A stretch of DNA of 64,000 nucleotides, from NCBI RefSeq assembly GCF_000349945.1, contig NC_020516.1, positions 4,464,001 through 4,528,000 of the forward strand. The letters run 5' to 3'. This DNA comes from Azoarcus sp. KH32C (GTDB taxonomy: Bacteria; Pseudomonadota; Gammaproteobacteria; Burkholderiales; Rhodocyclaceae). Below the pieces are notes generated by a model. That model ran no database searches. It saw only the letters and a list, made by a program, of their open reading frames with translations, and was not told the origin of the DNA. This document shows, one piece after another, positions 1 through 8,224 of the stretch; the first letter of the stretch is position 1, and each line of letters opens with the position of its first letter. A program made the translations under genes and the position numbers.

Positions 1-696
1 GGACGAGGCGCCGCGGATCTCGTGCGTCGTATGGCAGTCGATGCACACCGCGCCCTTCGGATCGTTCTTGCCCATTACGAGTGCGCCGTGCACCGAGCTC
101 TCGTAGTCCTCGAACTGGTCCTCGTGACAGGACTCGCCGCAGGTCTTGGGGATCGTCAGCCGCCACTGCTCGCGGGCCGCCGTGCCGGCCTTCGGCACCG
201 CGAACTCGTGCGTCGCGTGGCACTGGTTGCAGGTCGCCTTCGGACGGTCGGGATTGTCGGCGTCGGGACGTGCATGGAAGGACGCCTTGTAAGCCTCGAT
301 GTTCTTCGCGACGATGCCGAGACGTTCCTTCGCGCTCGGCTGGCTGTCGGTCTGCGCCGTCTTCCACAGCGTCTCATGGCAGGTCGCACAGTCCGGCTTC
401 GCGACCCCGGCGGCTTTCTGGTGCAACGCCTTGGCGTCGACGATATCCGTGTGGCAGGCGACGCAATCCATGCGCGCATGCACACTCTTCTCAAGCTTGG
501 CCGGATCGACGGCGGCGAGCGCGATCTTCTCGCCCTGCTTGTCCTCGACCTCGATCTTGCGCTTGCCGGTCTGGTGGCAACTCAAGCAGGTTGCGTTGTC
601 GAGCTTGGTAGCCTCACCCGCGGCCTGCGCCGAAAATGGCAAAAGGGCCGCGGTGGCGAAGATCGCCAGCGAGGCCCGCAATGACTGGATATTCAC
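1..696 (-). CDS. Multiheme c-type cytochrome, C-terminus cut off by the window edge
   Basis: A periplasmic electron-transfer cytochrome. The visible 232 codons begin at a GTG at 694-696, preceded by an AGGAG ribosome site, and encode a signal peptide ending near FSAQA. Heme motifs in order are CLSCH, CVACH, CATCH, CNQCH and CIDCH. A sixth motif, CGESCH, has one extra residue between the cysteines (CX3CH). The reading frame is still open at base 1. It is the last visible gene of a minus-strand group with an MtrB-type barrel and a DmsE-type decaheme protein, so a second multiheme partner of the same conduit is the likely role. Whether it is another DmsE/MtrA-size protein cannot be judged without the missing end. 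Confidence 0.85.
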   Translation of the reverse strand, partial: MNIQSLRASLAIFATAALLPFSAQAAGEATKLDNATCLSCHQTGKRKIEVEDKQGEKIALAAVDPAKLEKSVHARMDCVACHTDIVDAKALHQKAAGVAKPDCATCHETLWKTAQTDSQPSAKERLGIVAKNIEAYKASFHARPDADNPDRPKATCNQCHATHEFAVPKAGTAAREQWRLTIPKTCGESCHEDQFEDYESSVHGALVMGKNDPKGAVCIDCHTTHEIRGASS

Positions 697-762
697 GCGT
701 GGTACTCCTGAATGCTTGTGCGTGGAGGACTTCCGGCGACACTCGTGGCGCCGCCGGAAGGC

Positions 763-784
763 GCCGGGCCCGCACAGGCCCGGC
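763..784 (-). terminator. GC-rich hairpin between the barrel gene and the downstream cytochrome
   Basis: A perfect 8-bp inverted repeat (GCCGGGCC, 6-nt loop, GGCCCGGC) lies 14 bp past the stop codon of the MtrB-like gene. No T-run follows on either strand, so it may be an RNA-stabilising or attenuating hairpin and not a full terminator. Confidence 0.45.
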
Positions 785-797
785 AGCGTGCCTTCGG

Positions 798-2969
798 TCA
801 GAAGGCGTGCGACAGGGTGACGCCGATCACGTGGGTGATCTGGTCGGGCTTCTGAAAGACGCGGGTGCCGTCCGAGTAGCGCCAGCTGTTCCAGGTGTAA
901 TCGTCCAGCTCACGCTTGTCCCAGACGTAGTCCAGGCGCACGCCGGTCGCCTTGGTGACGGCGTACTTCGCGAACAGCCGCACGGTGTTCTGCAGGTACT
1001 TCGTGTCCGGCAGGATTCCGGCGCCGACCGCGACCGGCGAGGACGCGCCGACGTCGGTGATGCTGATGTCGTACTCGTTCACGTCCCGGCTGAAGAGATA
1101 CTGCCCGCCCACCGACCACTTCGCACTCAGCCGTCCGTCGAAGCCCGCACCGACCGACTGCGAGGTCAGGTTCAGGCTCGAAGCCCAGGGCACGCAGGTA
1201 TTCGTCCGCTTCTGCGCCGCCGTCGTGCCCGAACCGTCGCACTTGGAGCCGAAGGTGCTCTGCTGCGAATGCTGTCCGATCTCGTTCTTGCCGACCGAAT
1301 ACCACGCGGAGGTCTTCCAGTTGTCGTCGATGCGGTAGGAGGCATCGAAGGCGAGCAGCTGCGAGCGGCCGTGGTTCAGGCCGATGTCGTTGATGCGCGT
1401 GTCGTAGTTGTCCTGCGCGTATTCGTAGGACATCTGCAGCGACAGCGCATTGGTCGGCAGCCAATCGAGCAGCAGGCGGGCCTTGTCGCGTTCGCGGTTG
1501 GAGAACTGTGTCGGCGCCGTCCAGTGCTCGCCGACCGCCAGGCCGCCCGGGACGAGGACCGTCACCGGCGTCGTGCCCCAGCGCGAACCGTCGCGGTTGC
1601 TGTGCGACACGGTGATGCTGCCGTTCACGGTATCGCTCAGCGACTTGCGCAGGTCCAGCCGCCAGGTGCCTTCCTGGATCTTGTCGCGGTACAGCTCGTC
1701 CATGCCTTCGTACACGCGATAGTCATAGTCGTAGCCGGCCGTCAGGTTGTAGCCCATCGGCAGACGGTAGCTCGCCTCGACCTTGGCGCGCTGCGTCTTC
1801 TGCGACTCGGGGTTGTTCGGCACTGCGGCGCCGCCGTGCGCGTAGTCGATCAGGTAGGTTTCCTGCGGCGTCTTGTCGTCGCGGTTCTCGTAGGCATACG
1901 ACGCGAGCACGCTCAGTTCGCGGGTGATGCGCGAGGTCAGCGACGTGAAGACGTTCGTCGTCACGACTTCGCCACCCAGATCCTTGCGGGTCGTGATCGT
2001 CGCCGGATTGCCACCGCCGACGTTGATCAGCGAGGCGTCGATGAAGTCGTCCTCCTGGATCGCGTAGGTCCGGCCGACGTTCATCTTGAACTGCGTGTCG
2101 CTCGAGAAGTTGTAGCCGCCGGCGAGCTGGAATTCGTGCGCGTGGTTGTCCGGCACGAGCGACAGCGGGCTCATCCCCGTGCGATTGTTCGGCGTCGGCG
2201 AGGTTACGAAGAGCGCATTGCCGGCCTTGTTCTCGTAGAAGCTGCCGTAGTAGCCCGCCGAGAGGTAGTACTGGCGCGTCGCGTAGTCGAGCGAGGCCTC
2301 GAACTGCTGGTGGTTCGAGTCGATCGGCTCGGCGAGGAAGATCTGGCGGTTCGAGGTCGCCGCGGTCGCGCCGTTGACGCCGGCAATCGCCTGGCCGTTG
2401 GCGCCGAACAGGCGCTCGCCCTTCTTGTCTTCGCTCTTGAAGCTGAAGTTCGCCTGCAGGTGCTCGGACAGGAATTTGCGGGCCGTGAGCGAGGTCGCCG
2501 TACGCTCGGTCATCAGCGTCTCGTGCGTGCCTTCGGACGGGAACACCGCCGGCACGGTCAGCGTGTTGTCGCCGAGGCCCTTGACCGGCGTGCTGACCTC
2601 GACCGGCGCGATGCGCGGGATCTGGTTGTAGCCGATGCCGACCGCCCAGTCGCCCTGCTGCTCGACCGAACCTTTCAGTTCCTGCGTGCGCAGGCCGAGG
2701 TCGCGGCCTTCGATCTTCATCCAGCGCCCTGCTTCCGAACGCTGTACGACGTTCACGTCGGCGCTGCCGTGCACGCCGTCCGTGTTGATGCCCGTGTATT
2801 GGCGATACAGCGGGTTGGCCTGATTCACGTATTGCGCCTTCACGGCGACTTCGGCGACGTTCGGGTTGATCAGTTCGTCGACTTCATCAGCGAACGCGGA
2901 AGCGGCAGGGAAAGCCAGCGATACCGCGAGCGCGATGACCGTCTGCTTGAACATTCGATTGTCTTGCAT
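798..2969 (-). CDS. MtrB/PioB-family outer-membrane beta-barrel protein
   Basis: In the MtrB/PioB family a large outer-membrane barrel sheathes a periplasmic decaheme cytochrome so electrons can cross the outer membrane. The 723-residue protein starts at an ATG with a clear GGGAGAAG ribosome site. It has a signal peptide (hydrophobic core ALAVSLAFPAASAFA), alternating barrel-strand sequence throughout and a C-terminal Phe (LSHAF), the usual outer-membrane insertion signal. The length fits the family (about 650-750). No CXXC is seen near the mature N-terminus, unlike Shewanella MtrB; two internal cysteines lie in the middle. It is 18 bp downstream of a decaheme cytochrome gene, the expected partner. 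Confidence 0.85.
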   Translation of the reverse strand: MQDNRMFKQTVIALAVSLAFPAASAFADEVDELINPNVAEVAVKAQYVNQANPLYRQYTGINTDGVHGSADVNVVQRSEAGRWMKIEGRDLGLRTQELKGSVEQQGDWAVGIGYNQIPRIAPVEVSTPVKGLGDNTLTVPAVFPSEGTHETLMTERTATSLTARKFLSEHLQANFSFKSEDKKGERLFGANGQAIAGVNGATAATSNRQIFLAEPIDSNHQQFEASLDYATRQYYLSAGYYGSFYENKAGNALFVTSPTPNNRTGMSPLSLVPDNHAHEFQLAGGYNFSSDTQFKMNVGRTYAIQEDDFIDASLINVGGGNPATITTRKDLGGEVVTTNVFTSLTSRITRELSVLASYAYENRDDKTPQETYLIDYAHGGAAVPNNPESQKTQRAKVEASYRLPMGYNLTAGYDYDYRVYEGMDELYRDKIQEGTWRLDLRKSLSDTVNGSITVSHSNRDGSRWGTTPVTVLVPGGLAVGEHWTAPTQFSNRERDKARLLLDWLPTNALSLQMSYEYAQDNYDTRINDIGLNHGRSQLLAFDASYRIDDNWKTSAWYSVGKNEIGQHSQQSTFGSKCDGSGTTAAQKRTNTCVPWASSLNLTSQSVGAGFDGRLSAKWSVGGQYLFSRDVNEYDISITDVGASSPVAVGAGILPDTKYLQNTVRLFAKYAVTKATGVRLDYVWDKRELDDYTWNSWRYSDGTRVFQKPDQITHVIGVTLSHAF

Positions 2970-2987
2970 GGTTCTTCTCCCTGACTC

Positions 2988-3944
2988 TTAACGCCAGAAG
3001 CGCATTGCCTTGGAGGCATTCGCCGGACTGTTGCTGCCATGGATGTTCGTATGGCAGTTGAGGCAGGCGCGGCCCTGGGTGATGCCCGCGGTGTTGGAGG
3101 CGTTGATGCTCACGCCCGAAGCCATGTTGCTGGCGATCGCGGGGATGCCACCGAGGTGGTTCGCCGGGTCGTGGCACTGCTGGCACAGGAAGGGCGGACG
3201 GGTCTTCAGCATCGAGTCGGCGACCGTGCCGTGCGGGTTGTGGCAGTTGCCGCAGTCTTCGCTGACGGGGGTGTGGTTATGCACGAAGGGACCGCGCTTT
3301 TCCGCGTGGCAGGTGTAGCAGGTCGCGTTGGTGCTGTTCTTGACGAGCAGCTTCGGACCGGTCGAGCCGTGCGGGTTGTGGCAGTCCGAACAGGCCATCT
3401 TGCCTTCCGGGATCGGGTGGTGCGACGGGCGGTTGATCTGCGCGCGCTGTTCCTTGTGGCAGGCGAAGCACACTTCCGGCTGGGTACGCTTGTCGCGGAC
3501 CTTGTCTTCACCGGTGTGCATCTCGTGGCAGGAGGTACAGGCGACGTCGCGCCGTTCGTGCACGCTGCCGGCCCACAGGTGGCGCTTCGGATCGGTTTCG
3601 TGACAGGACAGACAGGCGGCATTGCGTTCCGACGCCGGCGTCGCGGTCTTCTTGCCGAAGACGCGGTCGGGCTTGGGCGGCTTGTCGCTGCCCTTGTAGT
3701 TCACGTGCTTGTCGCTGTCGCCGTGGCAGTCGGTACAGGTCGGCGTGCGCCCGTCGGCGCGGGTGCCGTGGCGGGTCTTGCCGATGTGCAGCACGCCGGG
3801 CGCATCCGCCTCGTCGTGGCACGACGTACATTTCGCATCGCCCTTCAGGACGATGTCCTTGGGCGCGTCCGCGGCGGTTGCCGCCCCGGACCAGATGCTG
3901 CCGAGACAGGCGAGGACCGCCAGCAGCTTTGTCATTGTTCTCAT
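2988..3944 (-). CDS. DmsE/MtrA-family decaheme c-type cytochrome
   Basis: A periplasmic decaheme cytochrome expected to sit inside or below the barrel encoded next door. From the chosen ATG (GGGG ribosome site just upstream) the protein is 318 residues, with a signal peptide ending around SGAATAA. Ten CXXCH motifs are visible: CTSCH, CTDCH, CLSCH, CTSCH, CFACH, CSDCH, CYTCH, CGNCH, CQQCH and CLNCH. Ten hemes in about 300 residues is the DmsE/MtrA/PioA signature. The frame stays open upstream, but only this start gives a signal peptide. With the barrel and the small cytochrome it probably forms an electron conduit; the direction and the external partner are unknown. Confidence 0.88.
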   Translation of the reverse strand: MRTMTKLLAVLACLGSIWSGAATAADAPKDIVLKGDAKCTSCHDEADAPGVLHIGKTRHGTRADGRTPTCTDCHGDSDKHVNYKGSDKPPKPDRVFGKKTATPASERNAACLSCHETDPKRHLWAGSVHERRDVACTSCHEMHTGEDKVRDKRTQPEVCFACHKEQRAQINRPSHHPIPEGKMACSDCHNPHGSTGPKLLVKNSTNATCYTCHAEKRGPFVHNHTPVSEDCGNCHNPHGTVADSMLKTRPPFLCQQCHDPANHLGGIPAIASNMASGVSINASNTAGITQGRACLNCHTNIHGSNSPANASKAMRFWR

Positions 3945-3967
3945 GTTACCCCCTGATTTCAAAAGTC

Positions 3968-4315
3968 TTATTGCGCAAGAATCCACTGCATCAGGTTCTT
4001 GAGCTGCGCGTCGTCCTTCGTGTTGATGATCTTGTGATCCTCTTCGGTGCCGTCCTCGAGCTTCACCTTCGGGCCGGTCGTGATGTTCTTGCGGATCTTT
4101 TCGAAGGCCTCGGCTTCCTTGCCCTTGTACTTTTCGGCGACCTTCTTGTACGACGGACCTTTCTTGGTCTTGTCGACGGCATGGCACTTGAAGCAGTCGT
4201 TGTCCTTCGCGAGGGCTTTGGCCGCGTCGGCGTCGAAGGCGAAGGCGGAGGGGGCGACGAGGATCGCGACGGAAGCGGCAGCAGCGAGCGCGAGGCGGGG
4301 AATGCTGAATTTCAT
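3968..4315 (-). CDS. Small monoheme cytochrome c (class I type)
   Basis: A 115-residue secreted electron carrier. A signal peptide (core LALAAAASVAILVAPSAFA) is followed by a single heme site CFKCH near residue 40. A Met that could be the sixth ligand is in the C-terminal LMQWIL segment, as in class I cytochromes. An ATG with a GGAGAA site upstream sets the start. It is the first gene of the minus-strand cytochrome group, 23 bp ahead of the decaheme gene, and could shuttle electrons between the inner-membrane chain and the decaheme protein. Confidence 0.85.
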   Translation of the reverse strand: MKFSIPRLALAAAASVAILVAPSAFAFDADAAKALAKDNDCFKCHAVDKTKKGPSYKKVAEKYKGKEAEAFEKIRKNITTGPKVKLEDGTEEDHKIINTKDDAQLKNLMQWILAQ

Positions 4316-4590
4316 GGCGGAGTTCTCCAGTGACACTTTGTTTTTCTCCGGAGAGGGGCGGATTGCCCCTAAACCGAATATGGGCAAATTGTCCCGAATT
4401 CGGAGAAACCGCTGCATAGGCGTGGGTTTAATTTGCGTGTAGGAATATTCCTAACGGAATGCGTGAAATTCCCCACGCATAGCGGCGACAGGCGTCGCGC
4501 AACGCAAAAATGGCATGCGGGAAGGATAGCGGCCGGGACTACCGGCGCGCCGTGTAGGGACGAACGGGAAGGGAGAAGCGGAAGAGCGGC
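4316..4590 (-). other. Intergenic region with the likely promoter of the cytochrome group
   Basis: About 275 bp without a gene, between the first cytochrome gene and the 3' end of the response-regulator gene. A short hairpin (AGGGGC/GCCCCT, 5-nt loop, 4354-4370) would lie in the 5' leader of the cytochrome mRNA. Upstream of it the sequence is A/T-richer (around 4371-4450), as expected for a promoter. No clear FNR or sigma-54 site was recognised. Confidence 0.35.
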
Positions 4591-5241
4591 TTACAGGTCG
4601 CCGGCTTCGACGAGGTTGTGGGCGACGGCGTAGCGGATCAGTTCGGAGGTATTCGCCATCGCCATCTTCTGCAGGATCCGCGTCTTGTGGGTACTGATCG
4701 TCTTGACGCTGAGCGACAACTCGTTGGCGATCTCGGTGAGGCCCTGCCCCATCACGAGCATGTGGAAGATCTGGTATTCGCGGTCGGAGAGGCTCGTATG
4801 GGGCAACTCGTTCGTGGTGGGCATCAGGCCGCGCGCCATCAGCTCGGCGACGGTGTCGCTGACATACACGCCGCCGCGCGCGACGCGCCGGATCGCATGA
4901 ACCAGGAGATCGGCGTCGCTTTCCTTCGTCAGGTAGCCCGACGCGCCGGCATGCAGCGCACGCACGGCGTACTGCTCCTCATGGTGCATGCTGAGGATCA
5001 GGATCGGCAGCCGCGGCTGCTCCTCGCGCACCAGGCGGATCAGATCCAGCCCGTTGCGGCCGGGCATCGAGATGTCGAGCACGAGCACGTCCCACGCCTG
5101 CTCGCGCACGAGATGCAGCAGGTCGTGGCCGTTGGCCGCTTCGCCAGCGACCGCGAGGTCCTCGGTGTCGGCGAGAATCTGCTTCAGTCCGTCGCGGATG
5201 ATGGCGTGGTCGTCGGCGAGCAGAACTCTCAGTTTTTCCAT
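4591..5241 (-). CDS. NarL/FixJ-family response regulator
   Basis: A 216-residue transcription regulator. The receiver domain (residues 1-120) shows the acidic pair in LLADDHAII, the phosphoacceptor Asp in VLVLDISMPG and the conserved Lys in YLTKES. The LuxR-type helix-turn-helix occupies the C-terminus (LSDREYQIFHMLVMGQGLTE followed by LSVKTISTHKTRIL). It lies 12 bp downstream of a HisKA_3 kinase gene, its cognate sensor. It is next to the cytochrome conduit and transcribed in the same direction, so control of those cytochromes is a reasonable inference. Confidence 0.9.
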   Translation of the reverse strand: MEKLRVLLADDHAIIRDGLKQILADTEDLAVAGEAANGHDLLHLVREQAWDVLVLDISMPGRNGLDLIRLVREEQPRLPILILSMHHEEQYAVRALHAGASGYLTKESDADLLVHAIRRVARGGVYVSDTVAELMARGLMPTTNELPHTSLSDREYQIFHMLVMGQGLTEIANELSLSVKTISTHKTRILQKMAMANTSELIRYAVAHNLVEAGDL

Positions 5242-5253
5242 GTCCTACCTCAA

Positions 5254-7290
5254 TCAGGAGTTCGATACGGGGATCGCGACATCGATGACCGTCCCCTCGC
5301 CCGGCGCGGACTCGATCGTAAACGAGCCCTGCAGCAGGCGCACGCGCTCGCGCATGCCGACGAGCCCGAACCCGGCCTTCGCCTTCGGATCGCCGAGTGC
5401 GAATCCGACGCCGTCGTCGCGCACGGTCAGGCACCAGTCGCGGTTCGTGCGACGGTAGTCGACCCACACAGTGGTCGCCTTGGCGTATTTCGTGACGTTG
5501 GTCAGCGACTCCTGCAGCACGCGGAAGAGCGTCGTCGCTTCGGCGCTGCCGTGCTCGGGCTCGCTCTCGCAGACGTCGGACACGACCTCGACGCCGGTGC
5601 GCTTCGAAAAGTCGTCGGTGAGCCAGGAGATCGCGGCGTGCAATCCCAGGTCGTCGAGGATCAGCGGGCGCAATTCGTAGGTGATGCGGCGCACCGAGGA
5701 GATCGTCTGGTTGAGCTGTCCCTTGACGACCTTGAGCTTGTCCTGCAGGTCCGTCCGGTCGGCGGGCATCTTGCTGGCGAGCCATGAGAGTTCGAGGCGG
5801 ATGCCGGTCAGCAGTTGCCCGAGCTCGTCGTGCATCTCCCGCGCAATGCTCGCCCGCTCCTCTTCGCGCACCTGCTGCAGCGAGGTCGACAGTTCCTGCA
5901 GTTGTCGGTTGGTTTCGCGCAGGTGAGTCTCGATGTTCTTGCGCTCGGTGAGATCGCGCAGCACCACGGTGAAGAAGCGCTGGCCCTGCGAACAGGTTTC
6001 GGAGAAGGTGGCGTCGACCGGGAACTCGCGCGCATCCGCGCTGCGGCCGGTCAGTTCGGCGCGGCCAAGCTTGGCGCGCTCACGCTCGCCGGAGCGGCGC
6101 CGCCGGCCGACCATCGCGTGGTAGGCAGCCTGCGCCGACGACGCGAGCATCGGCGCGAACGGCTTGCCGGCGACCTCCGCGGCAGTCACGCCGAACATCT
6201 GCTCGGCTGCCTTGTTGAACAGGACGATGACGAGATCCTCGTCGACGGTGACGATCGCGTCCATCACCGTCTCGACCATCTGCCGCAGCCGCTCGTCGCT
6301 CGCCTGCAACGCGCGGGCCATCGTCGCGCGTCGGCGCATGCTCCAGATCATGCCGGAGGAGGCGGCGAGGATCAGCGCCGCGACGGCGCCGGCGCCAAAC
6401 AGAATGGGCCTCGCCGCCATCGGCCAGGACACGAGCGCGGCGTCCTGGTCGATCGAAACGCCGATCACGAAGGGGTACTGGGGCACGGGATGATAGGCGA
6501 CGAAGCGCTCACCTCCGCTCGCCGTTTCCGTCATGAGCCGCGGCTCGGCGGCCTTCTGCTGGCCGGCATCGCCCAGAAAAGGCCCGCCGTCGACCGGTTG
6601 GTCAATCCCGTCGAGCCGGCTCGGGAAGCTTGCGACAAGATGGCCGCGCGCGTCGATGAGCTGAACCTGCTTGCCGAAGCGCAGGTCGAGCCGGCGGTAG
6701 AAGGATTCGAAATAGTCGGCCAGCACGGCAACCGCCGTCACGCCACGGAAATGCCCGGCCCCGTCCACGAGCCGCATGCTCAGGTAGAAGGTCCATTGGT
6801 CATCGACACGCCGGCGATAGAGCCGGCTGACGAAGACTTTCCGCGCGTTGCCATCGACCAGGCTGCTGAAGAAGTCCTGGTCGGCCACCGTGATGCCCGG
6901 CCGCCGCCCGAGCAGCGTGGAGTTCATGACCTCGCCGTTGGCGTCGAGTACGAACATCGAACTGTACTGCGGCAGCCCTTCGGCACGCGCCCGGAGCAGC
7001 GCCTGCACTGGAAAGCTGTCGAGTTCCAGGCGCTGCCCGATGCCGTCCGACAGCCGCTCCTGGGCGCCGCGCAGCGAAAGGGATACGCCGTCCAGCGTGC
7101 GGCTCGTCTGCTCGGCGAGCACGCGGCTGAGGCTTTCGATCTCGGCGCGCGCGTATTCGAGCTCGCGCTGGCGCAGGTCGTACAGCAGGAAGGCCGTACC
7201 GCCGACCAGCGCCGACACCATCAGCGTCGTCAGCAGAATCACCGCCCGGACCGGCGGCTCCATCCAGAACATGCGCAACAAACCGGACAT
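5254..7290 (-). CDS. Membrane sensor histidine kinase, NarX-like (extracytoplasmic sensor, PAS, HisKA_3)
   Basis: From the ATG preceded by GAGATC the protein is 678 residues. Two membrane helices (about residues 15-37 and 300-322) bracket a roughly 260-residue periplasmic domain that looks like a double Cache sensor. A PAS domain follows (VDAIV-like segment near residue 355), then a HisKA_3 dimerisation domain with the phospho-His in REMHDELGQ, and an HATPase_c domain with LTNVTKYAKA and GFGLVGMRERV. This is NarX/DegS-type architecture and pairs with the NarL-type regulator immediately downstream. The frame extends 25 codons further upstream, but that extension is hydrophilic and lacks a ribosome site. 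Confidence 0.88.
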   Translation of the reverse strand: MSGLLRMFWMEPPVRAVILLTTLMVSALVGGTAFLLYDLRQRELEYARAEIESLSRVLAEQTSRTLDGVSLSLRGAQERLSDGIGQRLELDSFPVQALLRARAEGLPQYSSMFVLDANGEVMNSTLLGRRPGITVADQDFFSSLVDGNARKVFVSRLYRRRVDDQWTFYLSMRLVDGAGHFRGVTAVAVLADYFESFYRRLDLRFGKQVQLIDARGHLVASFPSRLDGIDQPVDGGPFLGDAGQQKAAEPRLMTETASGGERFVAYHPVPQYPFVIGVSIDQDAALVSWPMAARPILFGAGAVAALILAASSGMIWSMRRRATMARALQASDERLRQMVETVMDAIVTVDEDLVIVLFNKAAEQMFGVTAAEVAGKPFAPMLASSAQAAYHAMVGRRRRSGERERAKLGRAELTGRSADAREFPVDATFSETCSQGQRFFTVVLRDLTERKNIETHLRETNRQLQELSTSLQQVREEERASIAREMHDELGQLLTGIRLELSWLASKMPADRTDLQDKLKVVKGQLNQTISSVRRITYELRPLILDDLGLHAAISWLTDDFSKRTGVEVVSDVCESEPEHGSAEATTLFRVLQESLTNVTKYAKATTVWVDYRRTNRDWCLTVRDDGVGFALGDPKAKAGFGLVGMRERVRLLQGSFTIESAPGEGTVIDVAIPVSNS

Positions 7291-7468
7291 TCGGGGATCT
7301 CGATAACTTTCCGGGGTGCGCCCCGGAGCGGGCGCCACTATAGGGCGGCATATGTCGCACCACAAGGCCGGAAGGGTTAATTCGGCGCCGTTACAGCGCC
7401 CGCCGGAGCGTGCAAGCCCGCGTCAGGTAAAATGAGATCCTTTGCCGCCCACCAGACGACTCTTGCAC

Positions 7469-8107
7469 ATGGAATTTCTGCCGCAATTCATCGACGTCAT
7501 CCTGCACCTCGACAAATACTTGGCCGACCTCGTCCAAGCCTACGGAATGTGGATTTACGTGATCCTCTTCGCCGTGATCTTCAGCGAGACCGGCTTCGTC
7601 GTGACGCCCTTCCTGCCCGGCGACTCGCTGCTCTTCGTCGCGGGCGCGCTCGCCGCGGTGGGCGGCATGGACATCGTCCTGCTCCTCGTCGTGCTGACGA
7701 TCGCCGCCGCGGGCGGCAACACGCTCAATTACATCATCGGACGCTACCTCGGGCCCAAGGTCTTCCACTGGGAGAATTCGCGCCTCTTCAATAGGGCGGC
7801 ACTGCTGAAGACGCATCTCTTCTATGAGAAACACGGCGGCAAGACGCTCGTGATCTCGCGCTTCCTGCCGCTGTTCCGCACCTTCGCGCCCTTCGTCGCC
7901 GGCGTCGGCAGCATGACCTACGCGCGCTTCACGCTGTTCAACGTGATCGGCGCGGTCGCGTGGGTCGTGTCGCTGACGACGGCGGGCTACTTCTTCGGAA
8001 ACCTGCCGTGGATCAAGCAGAACCTGACGCTCGTGATTCTCGCCATCATCGTGCTGTCGCTCGTGCCGGTGCTGATCGGGGCGATCAAGTCGCGCTCGGC
8101 GGCCTAG
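7469..8107 (+). CDS. DedA-family inner-membrane protein
   Basis: A 212-residue polytopic membrane protein of the DedA (SNARE-associated/VTT) family, implicated in phospholipid recycling and membrane homeostasis. Recognisable features are FSETGFVVTPFLPGDSLLF, the GNTLNYIIGRYLG segment and the FLPLFRTFAPFVAGVGSM block containing the family Arg. The preferred start is MEFLPQF; an ATG nine codons upstream gives an unsupported extension. It is transcribed away from the sensor kinase gene and appears monocistronic. Confidence 0.9.
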   Translation: MEFLPQFIDVILHLDKYLADLVQAYGMWIYVILFAVIFSETGFVVTPFLPGDSLLFVAGALAAVGGMDIVLLLVVLTIAAAGGNTLNYIIGRYLGPKVFHWENSRLFNRAALLKTHLFYEKHGGKTLVISRFLPLFRTFAPFVAGVGSMTYARFTLFNVIGAVAWVVSLTTAGYFFGNLPWIKQNLTLVILAIIVLSLVPVLIGAIKSRSAA

Positions 8108-8224
8108 GCCCGTTGCGCCGTCGGCCCGGCAGCACTAGGATTCAATAAGAGGGCTGCGGTATTTCCTGTAGCCCCGCGTGGGGGTCGACCGCCACCGGTC
8201 GCGACCCGCCCCGGAGGGAGTGTC

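Noticed and set aside
636..2984. A very long plus-strand open frame opposite the MtrB-like gene
   Set aside because: It is the mirror frame of a high-G+C gene. The protein is Arg/Val-rich without recognisable domains, while the minus strand encodes a clear barrel with a signal peptide.
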